From assembly GCA_900552645.1 (NCBI GenBank), contig USAN01000007.1, positions 1 to 64,000 on the forward strand: a stretch of 64,000 bases of DNA, in the 5' to 3' direction. Position 1 is the stretch's first letter. Each line of letters opens with the position of its first letter. A program made the translations under genes and the position numbers. This DNA comes from an uncultured Bacteroides sp. (lineage in GTDB: Bacteria > Bacteroidota > Bacteroidia > Bacteroidales > Bacteroidaceae). Below, piece by piece: positions 1 to 7,907 of this stretch. The notes under the pieces are model-generated. The model did no database searches, was not told the DNA's origin, and saw only the letters and a program-made list of their open reading frames with translations.

Positions 1-38
1 CCTGGGTGAGGAAGTTTCCGCACGAGGGTGATACGGTA
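1..38. repeat. End of a 22-bp intergenic tandem repeat array
   Basis: One nearly full unit (GGTGAGGAAGTTTCCG core) is followed by a degenerate unit ending GGTGATACGGTAAAT. The same core and a similar tail (GGTGAAACGATTAAAT) occur at 50515-50595, so this is a dispersed array. The array is cut by the window edge, so its full length is unknown. Confidence 0.7.
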
Positions 39-51
39 AATCGGTAAGTAC

Positions 52-97
52 AAAAAGGCTTCCTTCTGCTTACAACATAGCAAATGGGAGCCTTTGT
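52..97 (+). terminator. Putative terminator of an upstream gene
   Basis: The arm AAAGGCT (54-60) can pair with AGCCTTT (89-95), with extra pairs beside it and A-rich and T-rich flanks. The loop is long (about 28 nt), so the call is moderate. The gene it would serve lies outside the window. Confidence 0.4.
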
Positions 98-318
98 ATA
101 TTAATATATGCAGACAAATATATCAATTAAACAATAATATAAAACAACCGACAATTATTTTTAATGTAAATAGGATGTAAGTATCTGCAATACATCTCTT
201 TTAAGAGAGTAAAAATTAAATATTTATAGAAATAGATATCTGTAATATCATATATTATTAAAAAGAACAATCCGGAGAGTAAGAATTTTATAATTGCGAA
301 TAACTCAATTAATCTTAT

Positions 319-326
319 TACCTTTG
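319..326 (+). promoter_or_regulatory. -7 box of the topB promoter
   Basis: TACCTTTG matches the Bacteroidetes TAnnTTTG box exactly. A TTG at 294-296 lies 22 nt upstream as a possible -33 element. The topB ATG is 34 nt downstream. Confidence 0.6.
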
Positions 327-360
327 CTTATGAAATAATGATGATAATAAAAAGAAAACT

Positions 361-2451
361 ATGATAGTTTGTATTGCCGAAAAACCAAGCGTGGCACGCG
401 ACATTGCCGAAGTGCTTGGTGCCAAAACGAGAAAAGATGGATATATTGAGGGAAACGGGTATCAGGTAACCTGGACTTTCGGACATTTGTGTACACTGAA
501 AGAACCTCATGAATATACTCCGTCATGGAAATCATGGAGTCTTTCAAGTTTGCCCATGCTACCTCCTCGTTTCGGAATAAAGATTATCAGCGATAACGGT
601 ATTGAAAAGCAGTTTGGAGTAATAGAGAAACTGATGCAGAATGCCGATGAGATTATAAACTGCGGCGATGCGGGCCAAGAGGGAGAACTTATTCAGAGAT
701 GGGTAATGCAGAAAGCCGGAGTAAAATGCCCCGTAAAGCGCTTGTGGATATCATCGCTTACCGAAGAGGCCATACGCGAAGGATTCAATAACCTAAAGGA
801 CCAGAAGGAGTTTCAGCCACTATATGAAGCCGGACTAAGCCGTGCAATAGGCGACTGGGTACTTGGAATGAATGCTACGCGACTGTATACGCTTAAATAT
901 GGACAAAACAGACAGGTTCTTTCCATAGGACGAGTGCAGACACCTACACTTGCATTAATAGTAAACAGACAGTTGGATATAGAAAACTTCGTGCCTAAAC
1001 AGTATTGGGTACTTACTACGTTATATAGAGATACTACTTTCTCGGCTATAATAGCAAAAAGCGACGAAGAGTTGGCAGCCGAAGCCGAAGAAAAAGGTAG
1101 CAACGGTACAAAACAGAAGGACGACACAAACCGTGGCATCCCTCCTATTACAAGCATGGAAGAAGGGGAGGCACTGATGAATAGAATAAAGGAGACGCCG
1201 TTTATCGTTACGGAAGTATCTTCAAAAAAAGGGAATGAAGCACCTCCACGACTTTTCGACCTTACTTCACTGCAGGTAGAGTGCAATAAGAAGTTTGCCT
1301 ATTCGGCAGATGAAACGTTAAGGCTCATTCAGTCTCTTTATGAAAAGAAGGTTGCCACATACCCGCGTGTTGATACTACATTCCTAAGCGATGATATTTA
1401 TCCTAAATGTCCATCCATACTGGCCGGACTCAAGCCATACGAAAAGCTTACTGCACCATTAATGGGCACTACGCTGTTAAAATCGAAGAAGGTATTCGAC
1501 AACTCGAAGGTTACCGACCACCATGCCATAATACCTACCGGACAACCTCCGGTAAATCTTACCGATATGGAAAAGAGAGTATTCGACTTAATTGCGCGCC
1601 GATTCATTGCTGCATTCTACCCTGATTGTAAATTCTCTACTACTACAATAATAGGAGAAGCGGACGGAATTGAATTTAAGGTTACAGGCAAACAGATAAT
1701 AGATCCGGGATGGAGGGTTATCTTTGCCAAAGAAAAGGATGAAGATAATAAGGAAGATAATGAAGAAGACAATGTGCTTCCTGTATTCACTAATGGCGAA
1801 ACAGGTGACCACACTCCTTTCCTTACCGAAAAATGGACACAGCCACCACGACCATACACAGAAGCTACCTTATTGCGTGCCATGGAAACAGCCGGTAAAC
1901 TGGTAGATAATGACGAGCTGCGCGATGCACTGAAAGAGAATGGAATAGGAAGACCTTCTACACGTGCAGCAATAATAGAAACTCTTTTCAAAAGACATTA
2001 TATAAAAAAGGAGAGAAAGAATCTTGTAGCTACTCCTACCGGAATGGAACTTATAGGACTTATACACGAAGAGTTGCTGAAATCGGCACAGCTTACCGGA
2101 CTTTGGGAGAAGAAGCTTAGAGAGATAGAGAGAAAAGCATACAATGCCGCTACATTCCTTGATGAACTAAAGACTATGGTGGCCGAAATTGTACATAGTG
2201 TACTGAGCGATAACACCAACCGACGCGTAAGCGTAATGGAAGAGATAAAGGAGAAACCGGTAGCCAAGAGTAAAAGCAACAACGAAAAGAAACCAAGAGC
2301 ACCACGCAAGAAAAAAGAGGTGAAGAAAGAAGAAGATATTAAGGAGGGAGATATTTGCCCTTTATGCGGTAAGGGGAAAATTATAAAAGGAAAGACAGCA
2401 TATGGATGTTCGGACTGGAAAAGTGGATGTACTTATCGAAAACCTTTTTAG
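361..2451 (+). CDS. topB: DNA topoisomerase III (type IA)
   Basis: Type IA topoisomerase that relaxes negatively supercoiled DNA and resolves recombination and replication intermediates in the cytoplasm. The 696-aa protein opens with the Toprim fold (EKPSVARDIAEVLG, residues 7-20) and carries the acidic Toprim stretch GDAGQEGE near residue 102. The catalytic tyrosine is Tyr334 in the ATYPRVDT motif. A basic linker rich in lysine (about 620-660) leads to one C-terminal zinc ribbon with Cys666, Cys669, Cys683 and Cys690. Length and order fit TopB rather than TopA, which is usually longer with more zinc ribbons. It stands alone with its own promoter box at 319-326 and a long hairpin after the stop. 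TopB paralogues also occur on Bacteroides conjugative elements, but no transfer genes are present here. Confidence 0.95.
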   Translation: MIVCIAEKPSVARDIAEVLGAKTRKDGYIEGNGYQVTWTFGHLCTLKEPHEYTPSWKSWSLSSLPMLPPRFGIKIISDNGIEKQFGVIEKLMQNADEIINCGDAGQEGELIQRWVMQKAGVKCPVKRLWISSLTEEAIREGFNNLKDQKEFQPLYEAGLSRAIGDWVLGMNATRLYTLKYGQNRQVLSIGRVQTPTLALIVNRQLDIENFVPKQYWVLTTLYRDTTFSAIIAKSDEELAAEAEEKGSNGTKQKDDTNRGIPPITSMEEGEALMNRIKETPFIVTEVSSKKGNEAPPRLFDLTSLQVECNKKFAYSADETLRLIQSLYEKKVATYPRVDTTFLSDDIYPKCPSILAGLKPYEKLTAPLMGTTLLKSKKVFDNSKVTDHHAIIPTGQPPVNLTDMEKRVFDLIARRFIAAFYPDCKFSTTTIIGEADGIEFKVTGKQIIDPGWRVIFAKEKDEDNKEDNEEDNVLPVFTNGETGDHTPFLTEKWTQPPRPYTEATLLRAMETAGKLVDNDELRDALKENGIGRPSTRAAIIETLFKRHYIKKERKNLVATPTGMELIGLIHEELLKSAQLTGLWEKKLREIERKAYNAATFLDELKTMVAEIVHSVLSDNTNRRVSVMEEIKEKPVAKSKSNNEKKPRAPRKKKEVKKEEDIKEGDICPLCGKGKIIKGKTAYGCSDWKSGCTYRKPF

Positions 2452-2480
2452 AAAGAATAGTTTATAATTCTTTTATTGAG

Positions 2481-2518
2481 GTGAATCCCAAAAGTTTTAT
2501 CAAACTTTTGGGATTCAC
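2481..2518 (+). terminator. Perfect 17-bp hairpin after topB
   Basis: Arms 2481-2497 and 2502-2518 are exact inverted repeats around a 4-nt loop (TATC). No T-tract follows on the plus strand, so it may end transcription weakly or protect the mRNA 3' end. Confidence 0.6.
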
Positions 2519-2541
2519 TATATTAAATCTATCTATACTAT

Positions 2542-2549
2542 TATTTTTG
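2542..2549 (+). promoter_or_regulatory. Possible -7 box for the glutaredoxin-like gene
   Basis: TATTTTTG fits TAnnTTTG. The next ATG is 46 nt downstream. No clear -33 element is visible and AT-rich DNA gives chance matches. Confidence 0.35.
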
Positions 2550-2595
2550 TTGAAAACTTTTAGTAGATTGCGCCATAATTATTAATACAAGTATT

Positions 2596-2880
2596 ATGGA
2601 TAAGCTTACTGTCTTTTATCAGCCTTTATGCCCTTTCTGCAAGAAGGCTTTCAGGTTTATTGAAGAACTGAAAGAAGAAAACCCGGAGTTCGGCAAGATA
2701 GAAATCGAGACTATCGATGAGATTAAGAACGCTGCACTTGCCGATACTTATGATTATTACTACGTACCTACTTTCTATGTGGGGAAGAAGAAAATTCATG
2801 AAGGCGGAATATTCAAGGATGAAGTAAGAGCATTACTCCAATCTGTTCTTGATGGAACCGAGTTCAAGGCATCTAAATGA
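2596..2880 (+). CDS. Glutaredoxin/thioredoxin-fold protein
   Basis: Small 94-aa thiol-redox protein with a CPFC active-site motif (Cys12, Cys15) right after the first beta strand. A YVPTFYVG segment near residue 56 holds the expected cis-proline. No signal peptide is visible, so it is probably cytoplasmic and would reduce disulfides or mixed disulfides. CPFC differs from the CPYC of classical glutaredoxin, and the substrate cannot be told from the sequence. It is convergent with the rRNA methyltransferase gene and the two overlap by 8 nt at their stop codons, leaving no room for a terminator between them. Confidence 0.8.
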   Translation: MDKLTVFYQPLCPFCKKAFRFIEELKEENPEFGKIEIETIDEIKNAALADTYDYYYVPTFYVGKKKIHEGGIFKDEVRALLQSVLDGTEFKASK

Positions 2881-4294
2881 CGGAAACCTCATTTTCGGGA
2901 AGATAACCGCTCCTTATTCTCCACTCCTGAGGATAGAGATTATTGGTGCGGTTCCCTATATTCTTGGCAAAGCCTAAAGGTATATTTCGATAGGTAAACA
3001 GTATGTAGCCTCTGGGATATTCGGGACCTATGGCTATGGCTTCCTTTCTGAGATATGATATGGCATCGCGGTAATCAAGATCTGCCGTAGTAAACATTGA
3101 CCGTTCAATGTATTTACTCATTGCAAGAGAGTGTGCCGGAATTATATCCCTTCCTTTTATGTTGCCAACTTCTACTCCGGCATGAATTATCTTAAGAACC
3201 GATTTTACACGTTGATAATTATCAATATGCTCCAATGGAAAGGCAGTAATTGAGTCGTTAAAATTCTCGAAACTATACTTTGTACTATCTTTCAACCACT
3301 CTTTTACTCCGTCAGGAACTGTTTGAAAATTACTTTTTCCATTATCCTTTCCTTTCTTCTTGCTTTTTACTTTAGAAAAGCCGAAAGCATCAATGTTACT
3401 TTCATTTGTTTTTTCATCATCATCCTTTCTAAGTACAGCCATAAAGAAGCCTTCGCCGGTGGTCTTGTGAGGCATAAAACGATATGCCGGAAAAATATTT
3501 TCGGTAAGGTTGCCTGTTATATTCCATTCCTCATTCGCATTTACAGGAAGTATTTGTGCTCCCAATTCTTCCGATATCCACTTTACATTATCTTCATTCT
3601 CCTCACGATTGTATGTACAGGTGCTGTAAATAAGGATTCCTCCGGGTTTTAACGTAGGCCATATATCTTCAAGTATTCTTCGCTGACGAGTATAGCATAT
3701 TTCTACATTGTTGGTGCTCCATTCGGATATGGCAACCTCGTCTTTTCGAAACATTCCTTCGCCCGAGCATGGCACATCTGTAAGAATAACGTCGAACATA
3801 TTTGTCAACTTTGTAAAGTCGGCTGGATCATTATTGGTTACAATAACCTCGGGGTGTCCCCATTTTATTATATTTTCGGCAAGAATCTGCGAACGATTTC
3901 TCATAACTTCGTTGGCTACCAGCAAACTACCTTCGGGCAGCAAACTCCTAAGAAGCGTAGATTTACCGCCGGGGGCAGCACATAAGTCGAGCATAACTAC
4001 AGGATTATCTACATATCTCCTTATAGCCTGCTCTATAAACATGGAAGAAGCCTCTTGTACATAATAGCATCCAGCATGAAAAAGAGGATCGAATGTAAAT
4101 GAAGGACGCTCTTTAAGATATAATCCATCGACAGCCCATGGCACATTATTTTCGGAAACGGTAGCTTCCCATTTCAATGTATTTATTCGAATACTTACAG
4201 GCGAAGCATTTTTAAGAGCCTTCTCGAACGCAGCGTACTCATCTTCTCCCAATATTTTCTTTGTTCTGCTTATAAAATCTATAGGTAATTCCAT
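2873..4294 (-). CDS. RsmF-type rRNA (cytosine-C5) methyltransferase
   Basis: SAM-dependent RNA m5C methyltransferase of the NOL1/NOP2/Sun family, predicted to modify 16S rRNA. The 473-aa protein has SAM motif I DLCAAPGGKSTLL (about residue 100), motif IV DVPCSGEGMF with a catalytic-type cysteine (about 171) and motif VI YSTCTYNREENE with the second cysteine (about 223). The C-terminal third (about 330-473) resembles the extra domains of RsmF/YebU, including a PUA-like end. An upstream start at 4327 is possible in frame, but the -7 box at 4316-4323 would put transcription start downstream of it, so the ATG at 4294 is preferred. Its 3' end overlaps the glutaredoxin-like gene. Confidence 0.85.
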   Translation of the reverse strand: MELPIDFISRTKKILGEDEYAAFEKALKNASPVSIRINTLKWEATVSENNVPWAVDGLYLKERPSFTFDPLFHAGCYYVQEASSMFIEQAIRRYVDNPVVMLDLCAAPGGKSTLLRSLLPEGSLLVANEVMRNRSQILAENIIKWGHPEVIVTNNDPADFTKLTNMFDVILTDVPCSGEGMFRKDEVAISEWSTNNVEICYTRQRRILEDIWPTLKPGGILIYSTCTYNREENEDNVKWISEELGAQILPVNANEEWNITGNLTENIFPAYRFMPHKTTGEGFFMAVLRKDDDEKTNESNIDAFGFSKVKSKKKGKDNGKSNFQTVPDGVKEWLKDSTKYSFENFNDSITAFPLEHIDNYQRVKSVLKIIHAGVEVGNIKGRDIIPAHSLAMSKYIERSMFTTADLDYRDAISYLRKEAIAIGPEYPRGYILFTYRNIPLGFAKNIGNRTNNLYPQEWRIRSGYLPENEVSVI

Positions 4295-4315
4295 GTGTAA
4301 AAGTATATGAGATGA

Positions 4316-4323
4316 CAAAAATA
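4316..4323 (-). promoter_or_regulatory. -7 box of the rsmF-like gene
   Basis: The minus strand reads TATTTTTG, an exact TAnnTTTG match, 21 nt upstream of the ATG at 4294. It decides against the longer reading frame starting at 4327. Confidence 0.55.
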
Positions 4324-4356
4324 ACACGATTTATCGGATATCTGAAAAAAAAGTTG

Positions 4357-4364
4357 TCTATTTG
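4357..4364 (+). promoter_or_regulatory. Possible -7 box for the DUF6249/sigma operon
   Basis: TCTATTTG matches TAnnTTTG with one mismatch and lies 33 nt upstream of the ATG at 4398. It would make the first in-frame TTG (4362) part of the promoter rather than a start codon. Confidence 0.35.
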
Positions 4365-4397
4365 CAACCAAATAGCATATGCTATACGTCTAAATCC

Positions 4398-5039
4398 ATG
4401 AAAACAATAAAGAACCATTATATGAAACATCTATTTGTAATTTTTACCTTTTTGGTAACAATGCTTAGCTCAGGATATGCAAAGCAAGTAAAGATTAATC
4501 TTAATGTTGATGATAGCGCTCATACTGCAACAGTAGTAACCAGCCACATAGCAGACAGCGATTCTATCGATGAAGACTCTTTGGAAGATGTCATCAATGC
4601 AGCTACTTCAAAGGCTATAATAAAGTATGACTCTAGAGATAGTAATTTTGAACTTATACCTTTGGTAGGGATAATAATGGGATGCGGACTGCCTGTATTC
4701 ATTATAGCTATAATAATGTGGTTCAGATATAAGAACAAACAAGCTAAATACAGACTGGTATCCGAAGCACTGGCAGCAGGCAAGGAACTTCCGAAAGATC
4801 TGTTCGCAGAGGCACTGCCAAAAGAGATGGATATATTAAACAAAGGTATAAAGAATGTATTTCTGGGTATAGGATTGGGAGTATTCTTATGGGTACTTAC
4901 CAATGAAGAAGGGATTGCAGCTATCGGATTCTTGATATTCTGCATGGGATTAGGACAAGTAATAATAGGATATACCAACCAACCTAAAAAGCACATTACA
5001 GATAATAATTTATCTGACAATAAAAAAGAAGAAGAATAA
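4398..5039 (+). CDS. DUF6249-type membrane protein
   Basis: Protein of about 213 aa with an N-terminal signal sequence (hydrophobic MKHLFVIFTFLVTMLSSG, then YAKQ). A periplasmic-facing acidic stretch of about 70 residues follows, then a transmembrane segment (GIIMGCGLPVFIIAIIMWF), a short basic/amphipathic linker and two more hydrophobic segments near the C-terminus. The layout fits the DUF6249 family, which is common in Bacteroidetes and has no known function. Its stop overlaps the start of the ECF sigma gene by one base (TAATG), so the two are almost surely co-transcribed and translationally coupled. By context it could sense envelope state or help hold the sigma factor, but this is inference. 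Two starts are possible (4398 and 4422). I chose 4398 because it follows the promoter-like box at a normal distance. Confidence 0.7.
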   Translation: MKTIKNHYMKHLFVIFTFLVTMLSSGYAKQVKINLNVDDSAHTATVVTSHIADSDSIDEDSLEDVINAATSKAIIKYDSRDSNFELIPLVGIIMGCGLPVFIIAIIMWFRYKNKQAKYRLVSEALAAGKELPKDLFAEALPKEMDILNKGIKNVFLGIGLGVFLWVLTNEEGIAAIGFLIFCMGLGQVIIGYTNQPKKHITDNNLSDNKKEEE

Positions 5040-5581
5040 TGAGCCAACTCAACGACATAACGTTAGTAGCACAGGTCGTTGTGTTCAGAAATCTTAAGGC
5101 GTTTGATACTCTGGTAAAGAAGTATCAATCGCCTATAAGGCGTTTCTTCTTAAATCTTACTGCCGGCGATCAGGATCTTAGTGATGACCTGGCGCAAGAA
5201 ACTTTTATAAAGGCATATACCAATATAGCTTCATTCAAGAATCTTTCTAGTTTTTCGACTTGGCTTTACAGAATTGCATATAATGTTTTTTATGATTATA
5301 TTCGCAGCAGAAAAGATACATGCGGGTTGGATTCCTATGAAGTAGATGCTACTTATAACGTTGAACAGAAAAAAGTAGGTGAATCAATGGACATTTATAA
5401 AGGGCTTGCTACCTTAAAAGAGATAGAAAGAACTTGTATAACACTTTTTTATATGGAAGACTTGGCATTGGACAAGATTTCGGATATAACCGGAATGCCT
5501 ATCGGCACTGTTAAGTCGCACCTTTCAAGAGGAAAAGAGAAACTCGCTAAATTTTTAAAAGAAAATGGTTATGAAAGATAA
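5039..5581 (+). CDS. ECF-type RNA polymerase sigma factor
   Basis: Sigma-70 family factor of 180 aa with only regions 2 and 4, as in extracytoplasmic-function sigmas. Region 2 covers about residues 22-95 (DDLAQETFIKAY, then STWLYRIAYN). Region 4 covers about 125-175, with the helix-turn-helix LDKISDITGMPIGTVKSHLS that reads the -35 element. It would redirect RNA polymerase to an envelope or stress regulon. It sits between a DUF6249 membrane protein (1-nt overlap) and a DUF5056 membrane protein (17-nt overlap), a tight three-gene unit. No FecR-type anti-sigma or TonB receptor lies beside it, so it is not the usual SusCD-linked sigma. Confidence 0.9.
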   Translation: MSQLNDITLVAQVVVFRNLKAFDTLVKKYQSPIRRFFLNLTAGDQDLSDDLAQETFIKAYTNIASFKNLSSFSTWLYRIAYNVFYDYIRSRKDTCGLDSYEVDATYNVEQKKVGESMDIYKGLATLKEIERTCITLFYMEDLALDKISDITGMPIGTVKSHLSRGKEKLAKFLKENGYER

Positions 5582-5900
5582 TAATGATAAACTTATAGCT
5601 GAATTCATGCACGCAAACCGTCATGAAATTGCCGATAATGGTTTTTCTGAAAGAGTTATCCGTAAATTGCCCAATCGTGCCGAACAGCTTGCACGCATCC
5701 TTAATATAGTATGCGCTTCAATATGCGTAGTATTATTCGTAGTGTTCGACGGATTCAAGCTGATTACAGATTTCATCAACGAACTATTCCAGGCACAGTC
5801 ACATATCATGGCACAAAACATCAACTATCAAACTCTTGCTATAGCTTTTATAGTTTGTATAGGTATTGGTGTAGAACGTGCATGTTCTATTAAATGGTAA
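5565..5900 (+). CDS. DUF5056-type membrane protein, possible anti-sigma
   Basis: Protein of 111 aa (109 if the second ATG at 5571 is used) whose start lies inside the end of the sigma gene. Residues 1-45 are soluble and charged, with a motif HEIADNGFSERVIRKLPNR that I associate with DUF5056. Two hydrophobic segments follow (about 46-62 and 88-105). Position right after an ECF sigma and a cytoplasmic head on a membrane anchor suggest an anti-sigma or sigma-tethering role. It lacks the zinc HxxxCxxC motif of ZAS anti-sigma factors, so this role is inferred only from context. thyA follows after 15 nt. Confidence 0.7.
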   Translation: MVMKDNNDKLIAEFMHANRHEIADNGFSERVIRKLPNRAEQLARILNIVCASICVVLFVVFDGFKLITDFINELFQAQSHIMAQNINYQTLAIAFIVCIGIGVERACSIKW

Positions 5901-5915
5901 TAAAGAAATTATAAA

Positions 5916-6710
5916 ATGAAACAATATCTTGATCTGCTTAATCGAATTTCAACCGAAGGAGTACATAAGGAAGATCGAACTGGTACAGGTACAATAAGTG
6001 TATTCGGACATCAGATGAGGTTTAACCTTGAAGAGGGATTTCCTTTAGTTACTACAAAAAAACTTCATCTAAAATCTATAATACACGAACTATTATGGTT
6101 TCTGAAAGGTGATACTAACGTAAAGTATCTGCAGGATAATGGAGTTAGAATATGGAATGAATGGGCAGACGAGAATGGCGACCTTGGACATATATATGGT
6201 TTTCAGTGGCGCTCATGGCCCGACTATAATGGAGGCTTCATAGATCAGATTAGTGAGGCTATTGATACAATAAAGAATAATCCTGATTCTAGAAGAATTA
6301 TTGTAAGTGCATGGAATGTGGCCGATTTGAAAAACATGAATCTTCCACCATGTCATGCATTCTTTCAGTTTTATGTGGCCGATGGCAGATTAAGTCTACA
6401 GCTTTACCAAAGAAGTGCAGATACTTTCCTTGGTGTACCATTCAATATTGCATCTTATGCATTGCTGCTAATGATGGTAGCACAGGTTACAGGACTAAAA
6501 GCCGGCGATTTTGTACATACACTTGGAGATACTCATATATATCTTAATCATATGGAACAGGTAAAGCTTCAGCTTAGCCGCGAACCTCGCCCTCTTCCCA
6601 AAATGAAGATTAACCCTGAAGTAAAGAGCATATTCGACTTCAAATATGAAGATTTTCAGCTTGAAGATTATAACCCATGGCCTCATATAGCAGGTAGTGT
6701 GGCTGTATAA
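5916..6710 (+). CDS. thyA: Thymidylate synthase
   Basis: Converts dUMP to dTMP with methylene-tetrahydrofolate as carbon and hydride donor. The 264-aa protein has the length of E. coli ThyA. The nucleophile is Cys146 in the NLPPCHAFFQF motif, preceded by the phosphate-binding RRIIVSAWN segment. The C-terminus ends in AGSVAV, close to the family's usual closing loop. folA follows after 30 nt; pairing the two is common because ThyA produces the dihydrofolate that FolA recycles. It starts 15 nt after the DUF5056 gene and may be read from the sigma operon. Confidence 0.97.
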   Translation: MKQYLDLLNRISTEGVHKEDRTGTGTISVFGHQMRFNLEEGFPLVTTKKLHLKSIIHELLWFLKGDTNVKYLQDNGVRIWNEWADENGDLGHIYGFQWRSWPDYNGGFIDQISEAIDTIKNNPDSRRIIVSAWNVADLKNMNLPPCHAFFQFYVADGRLSLQLYQRSADTFLGVPFNIASYALLLMMVAQVTGLKAGDFVHTLGDTHIYLNHMEQVKLQLSREPRPLPKMKINPEVKSIFDFKYEDFQLEDYNPWPHIAGSVAV

Positions 6711-6729
6711 TATTCTTTATTTAATTATA

Positions 6730-6737
6730 TATCTTTG
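6730..6737 (+). promoter_or_regulatory. -7 box immediately before folA
   Basis: TATCTTTG is an exact TAnnTTTG match ending only 3 nt before the folA ATG at 6741. If active it would give a leaderless or nearly leaderless transcript. Confidence 0.4.
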
Positions 6738-6740
6738 TAT

Positions 6741-7232
6741 ATGAGTAAAATTTCCATAATTGTTGCAATAGACGAAAATAATGCAATTGGGTTTGAGAAC
6801 AAACTACTTTACTGGACGCCAAATGATCTGAAACGCTTTAAGGAGCTTACTACAGGGCATACTATCATTATGGGGCGCAAGACATTCGAATCACTTCCTA
6901 AAGGCGCATTACCAAACAGACGTAATATAGTACTTAGCCGTACAGAAAAGGAGTTTGCCGGAGCAGAACATTATCTAACTCTGGATGCAGCACTTGAGAG
7001 TTGCAGCAATGAAGACGAAGTATTCATTATAGGGGGAGAAAGTATATATAATATGGCATATGATATTGCCTCTAATCTATATATAACTCTTATACACAAT
7101 AAAGCAGATAAAGCAGATTCCTTCTTCCCTAAAATAGATGAAAAGAGATGGGAAATAATAAGCAGGGAAGATCATACTGTCGATGATAAGCATCCCTACT
7201 CATATAGCTTTATTAATTATAACAAGTTGTAA
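6741..7232 (+). CDS. folA: Dihydrofolate reductase
   Basis: NADPH-dependent reduction of dihydrofolate to tetrahydrofolate, the target of trimethoprim. The protein is 163 aa, the usual size. It shows the N-terminal ISIIVAIDENNAIG strand and loop, a tryptophan (YWTPNDLKRFK) in the substrate region, the NADPH-binding GRKTFESLP segment and the FIIGGESIY motif. A TTG two codons upstream (6735) is open in frame, but it is part of a -7 box, so ATG at 6741 is taken as the start. It is convergent with the AsnC-type gene, with only 2 nt between the stop codons. Confidence 0.95.
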   Translation: MSKISIIVAIDENNAIGFENKLLYWTPNDLKRFKELTTGHTIIMGRKTFESLPKGALPNRRNIVLSRTEKEFAGAEHYLTLDAALESCSNEDEVFIIGGESIYNMAYDIASNLYITLIHNKADKADSFFPKIDEKRWEIISREDHTVDDKHPYSYSFINYNKL

Positions 7233-7234
7233 TT

Positions 7235-7714
7235 TTAATCTTCTTCTTCGACCAGGTTCAGAATAGGCATTTGACGGTTTATTGCCTCATTGAAAGATAT
7301 TATTGTCTCCGAACGAGATAAGCCTAATGGCTGTAGCTTGTCGTGTATTATACTTAGAAGGTGATGATTGTTCTTTGCATAAATCTTTATGAACATATCA
7401 TACTGTCCTGTAGTAAAGTGACATTCTACTACTTCTTGAATATTCTTGAGTGATTCGGTTACAGAATCAAACTGCTCAGGATCTTTTAGATAAAGTCCGA
7501 TATATGCACAAGTTTCATAACCTATCTTCTCAGGATCAATAACAAACTCCGACCCTTTCAATATCCCAAGTGCCGTAAGTTTTTGTATTCTCTGATGAAT
7601 TGCAGCACCGGATACATTGCAAGCTCTTGCTACCTCCAGGAAAGGAATACGTGCGTTCGTAGCAATCATTCTCAATATCTGTTCATCCAATGCGTCTATT
7701 TGATGATGTCCCAT
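7235..7714 (-). CDS. AsnC/Lrp family transcriptional regulator
   Basis: DNA-binding regulator of 159 aa. An N-terminal winged helix-turn-helix (LDEQILRMIATNARIPF at 8-24, then VARACNVSGAAIHQRIQKL) is followed by a RAM domain (about 72-150) that in this family binds amino acids or other small ligands and forms octamers. The ligand and targets cannot be read from the sequence. It is monocistronic, with its own -7 box at 7735-7742, and its 3' end abuts folA. Confidence 0.9.
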   Translation of the reverse strand: MGHHQIDALDEQILRMIATNARIPFLEVARACNVSGAAIHQRIQKLTALGILKGSEFVIDPEKIGYETCAYIGLYLKDPEQFDSVTESLKNIQEVVECHFTTGQYDMFIKIYAKNNHHLLSIIHDKLQPLGLSRSETIISFNEAINRQMPILNLVEEED

Positions 7715-7734
7715 TATAATATTATATTTTTATG

Positions 7735-7742
7735 CAAAGATA
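7735..7742 (-). promoter_or_regulatory. -7 box of the asnC-type gene
   Basis: The minus strand reads TATCTTTG, 20 nt upstream of the ATG at 7714. Confidence 0.55.
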
Positions 7743-7883
7743 TATTTTTCTATTACATTATAAATACGATTTAAAAGTTTTATTGCTATTTTTCCTATAA
7801 TCTAATAGATAATAGTTTGACTATCATATTAAAAAGATACATTGTTATTATTAAATATAAAATACACAATCAATTATTTTATC

Positions 7884-7891
7884 TATTTTTG
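7884..7891 (+). promoter_or_regulatory. -7 box of the M64 peptidase gene
   Basis: TATTTTTG lies 16 nt upstream of the ATG at 7908. It supports this start over the longer frame that opens at 7842. Confidence 0.5.
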
Positions 7892-7907
7892 CAAAAAAAA
7901 GAAAACT

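Larger units (their letters stand above)
1..360. other. Intergenic leader region before topB
   Basis: No gene is supported in this 360-base stretch. It holds the end of a 22-bp tandem repeat array (1-38), a hairpin with A/T flanks (about 54-95) that probably ends a plus-strand gene lying left of the window, AT-rich DNA without visible structure (100-300), and a -7 promoter box for topB at 319-326. Confidence 0.6.

Noticed and set aside
813..1286. 157-codon minus-strand frame inside topB
   Set aside because: It is a shadow of the well-supported topB frame, has no recognisable domain and no promoter box.
361..2451. TopB as a sign of an integrative conjugative element
   Set aside because: No relaxase, tra genes, integrase or tRNA-attachment repeat is nearby; the flanks are housekeeping genes.
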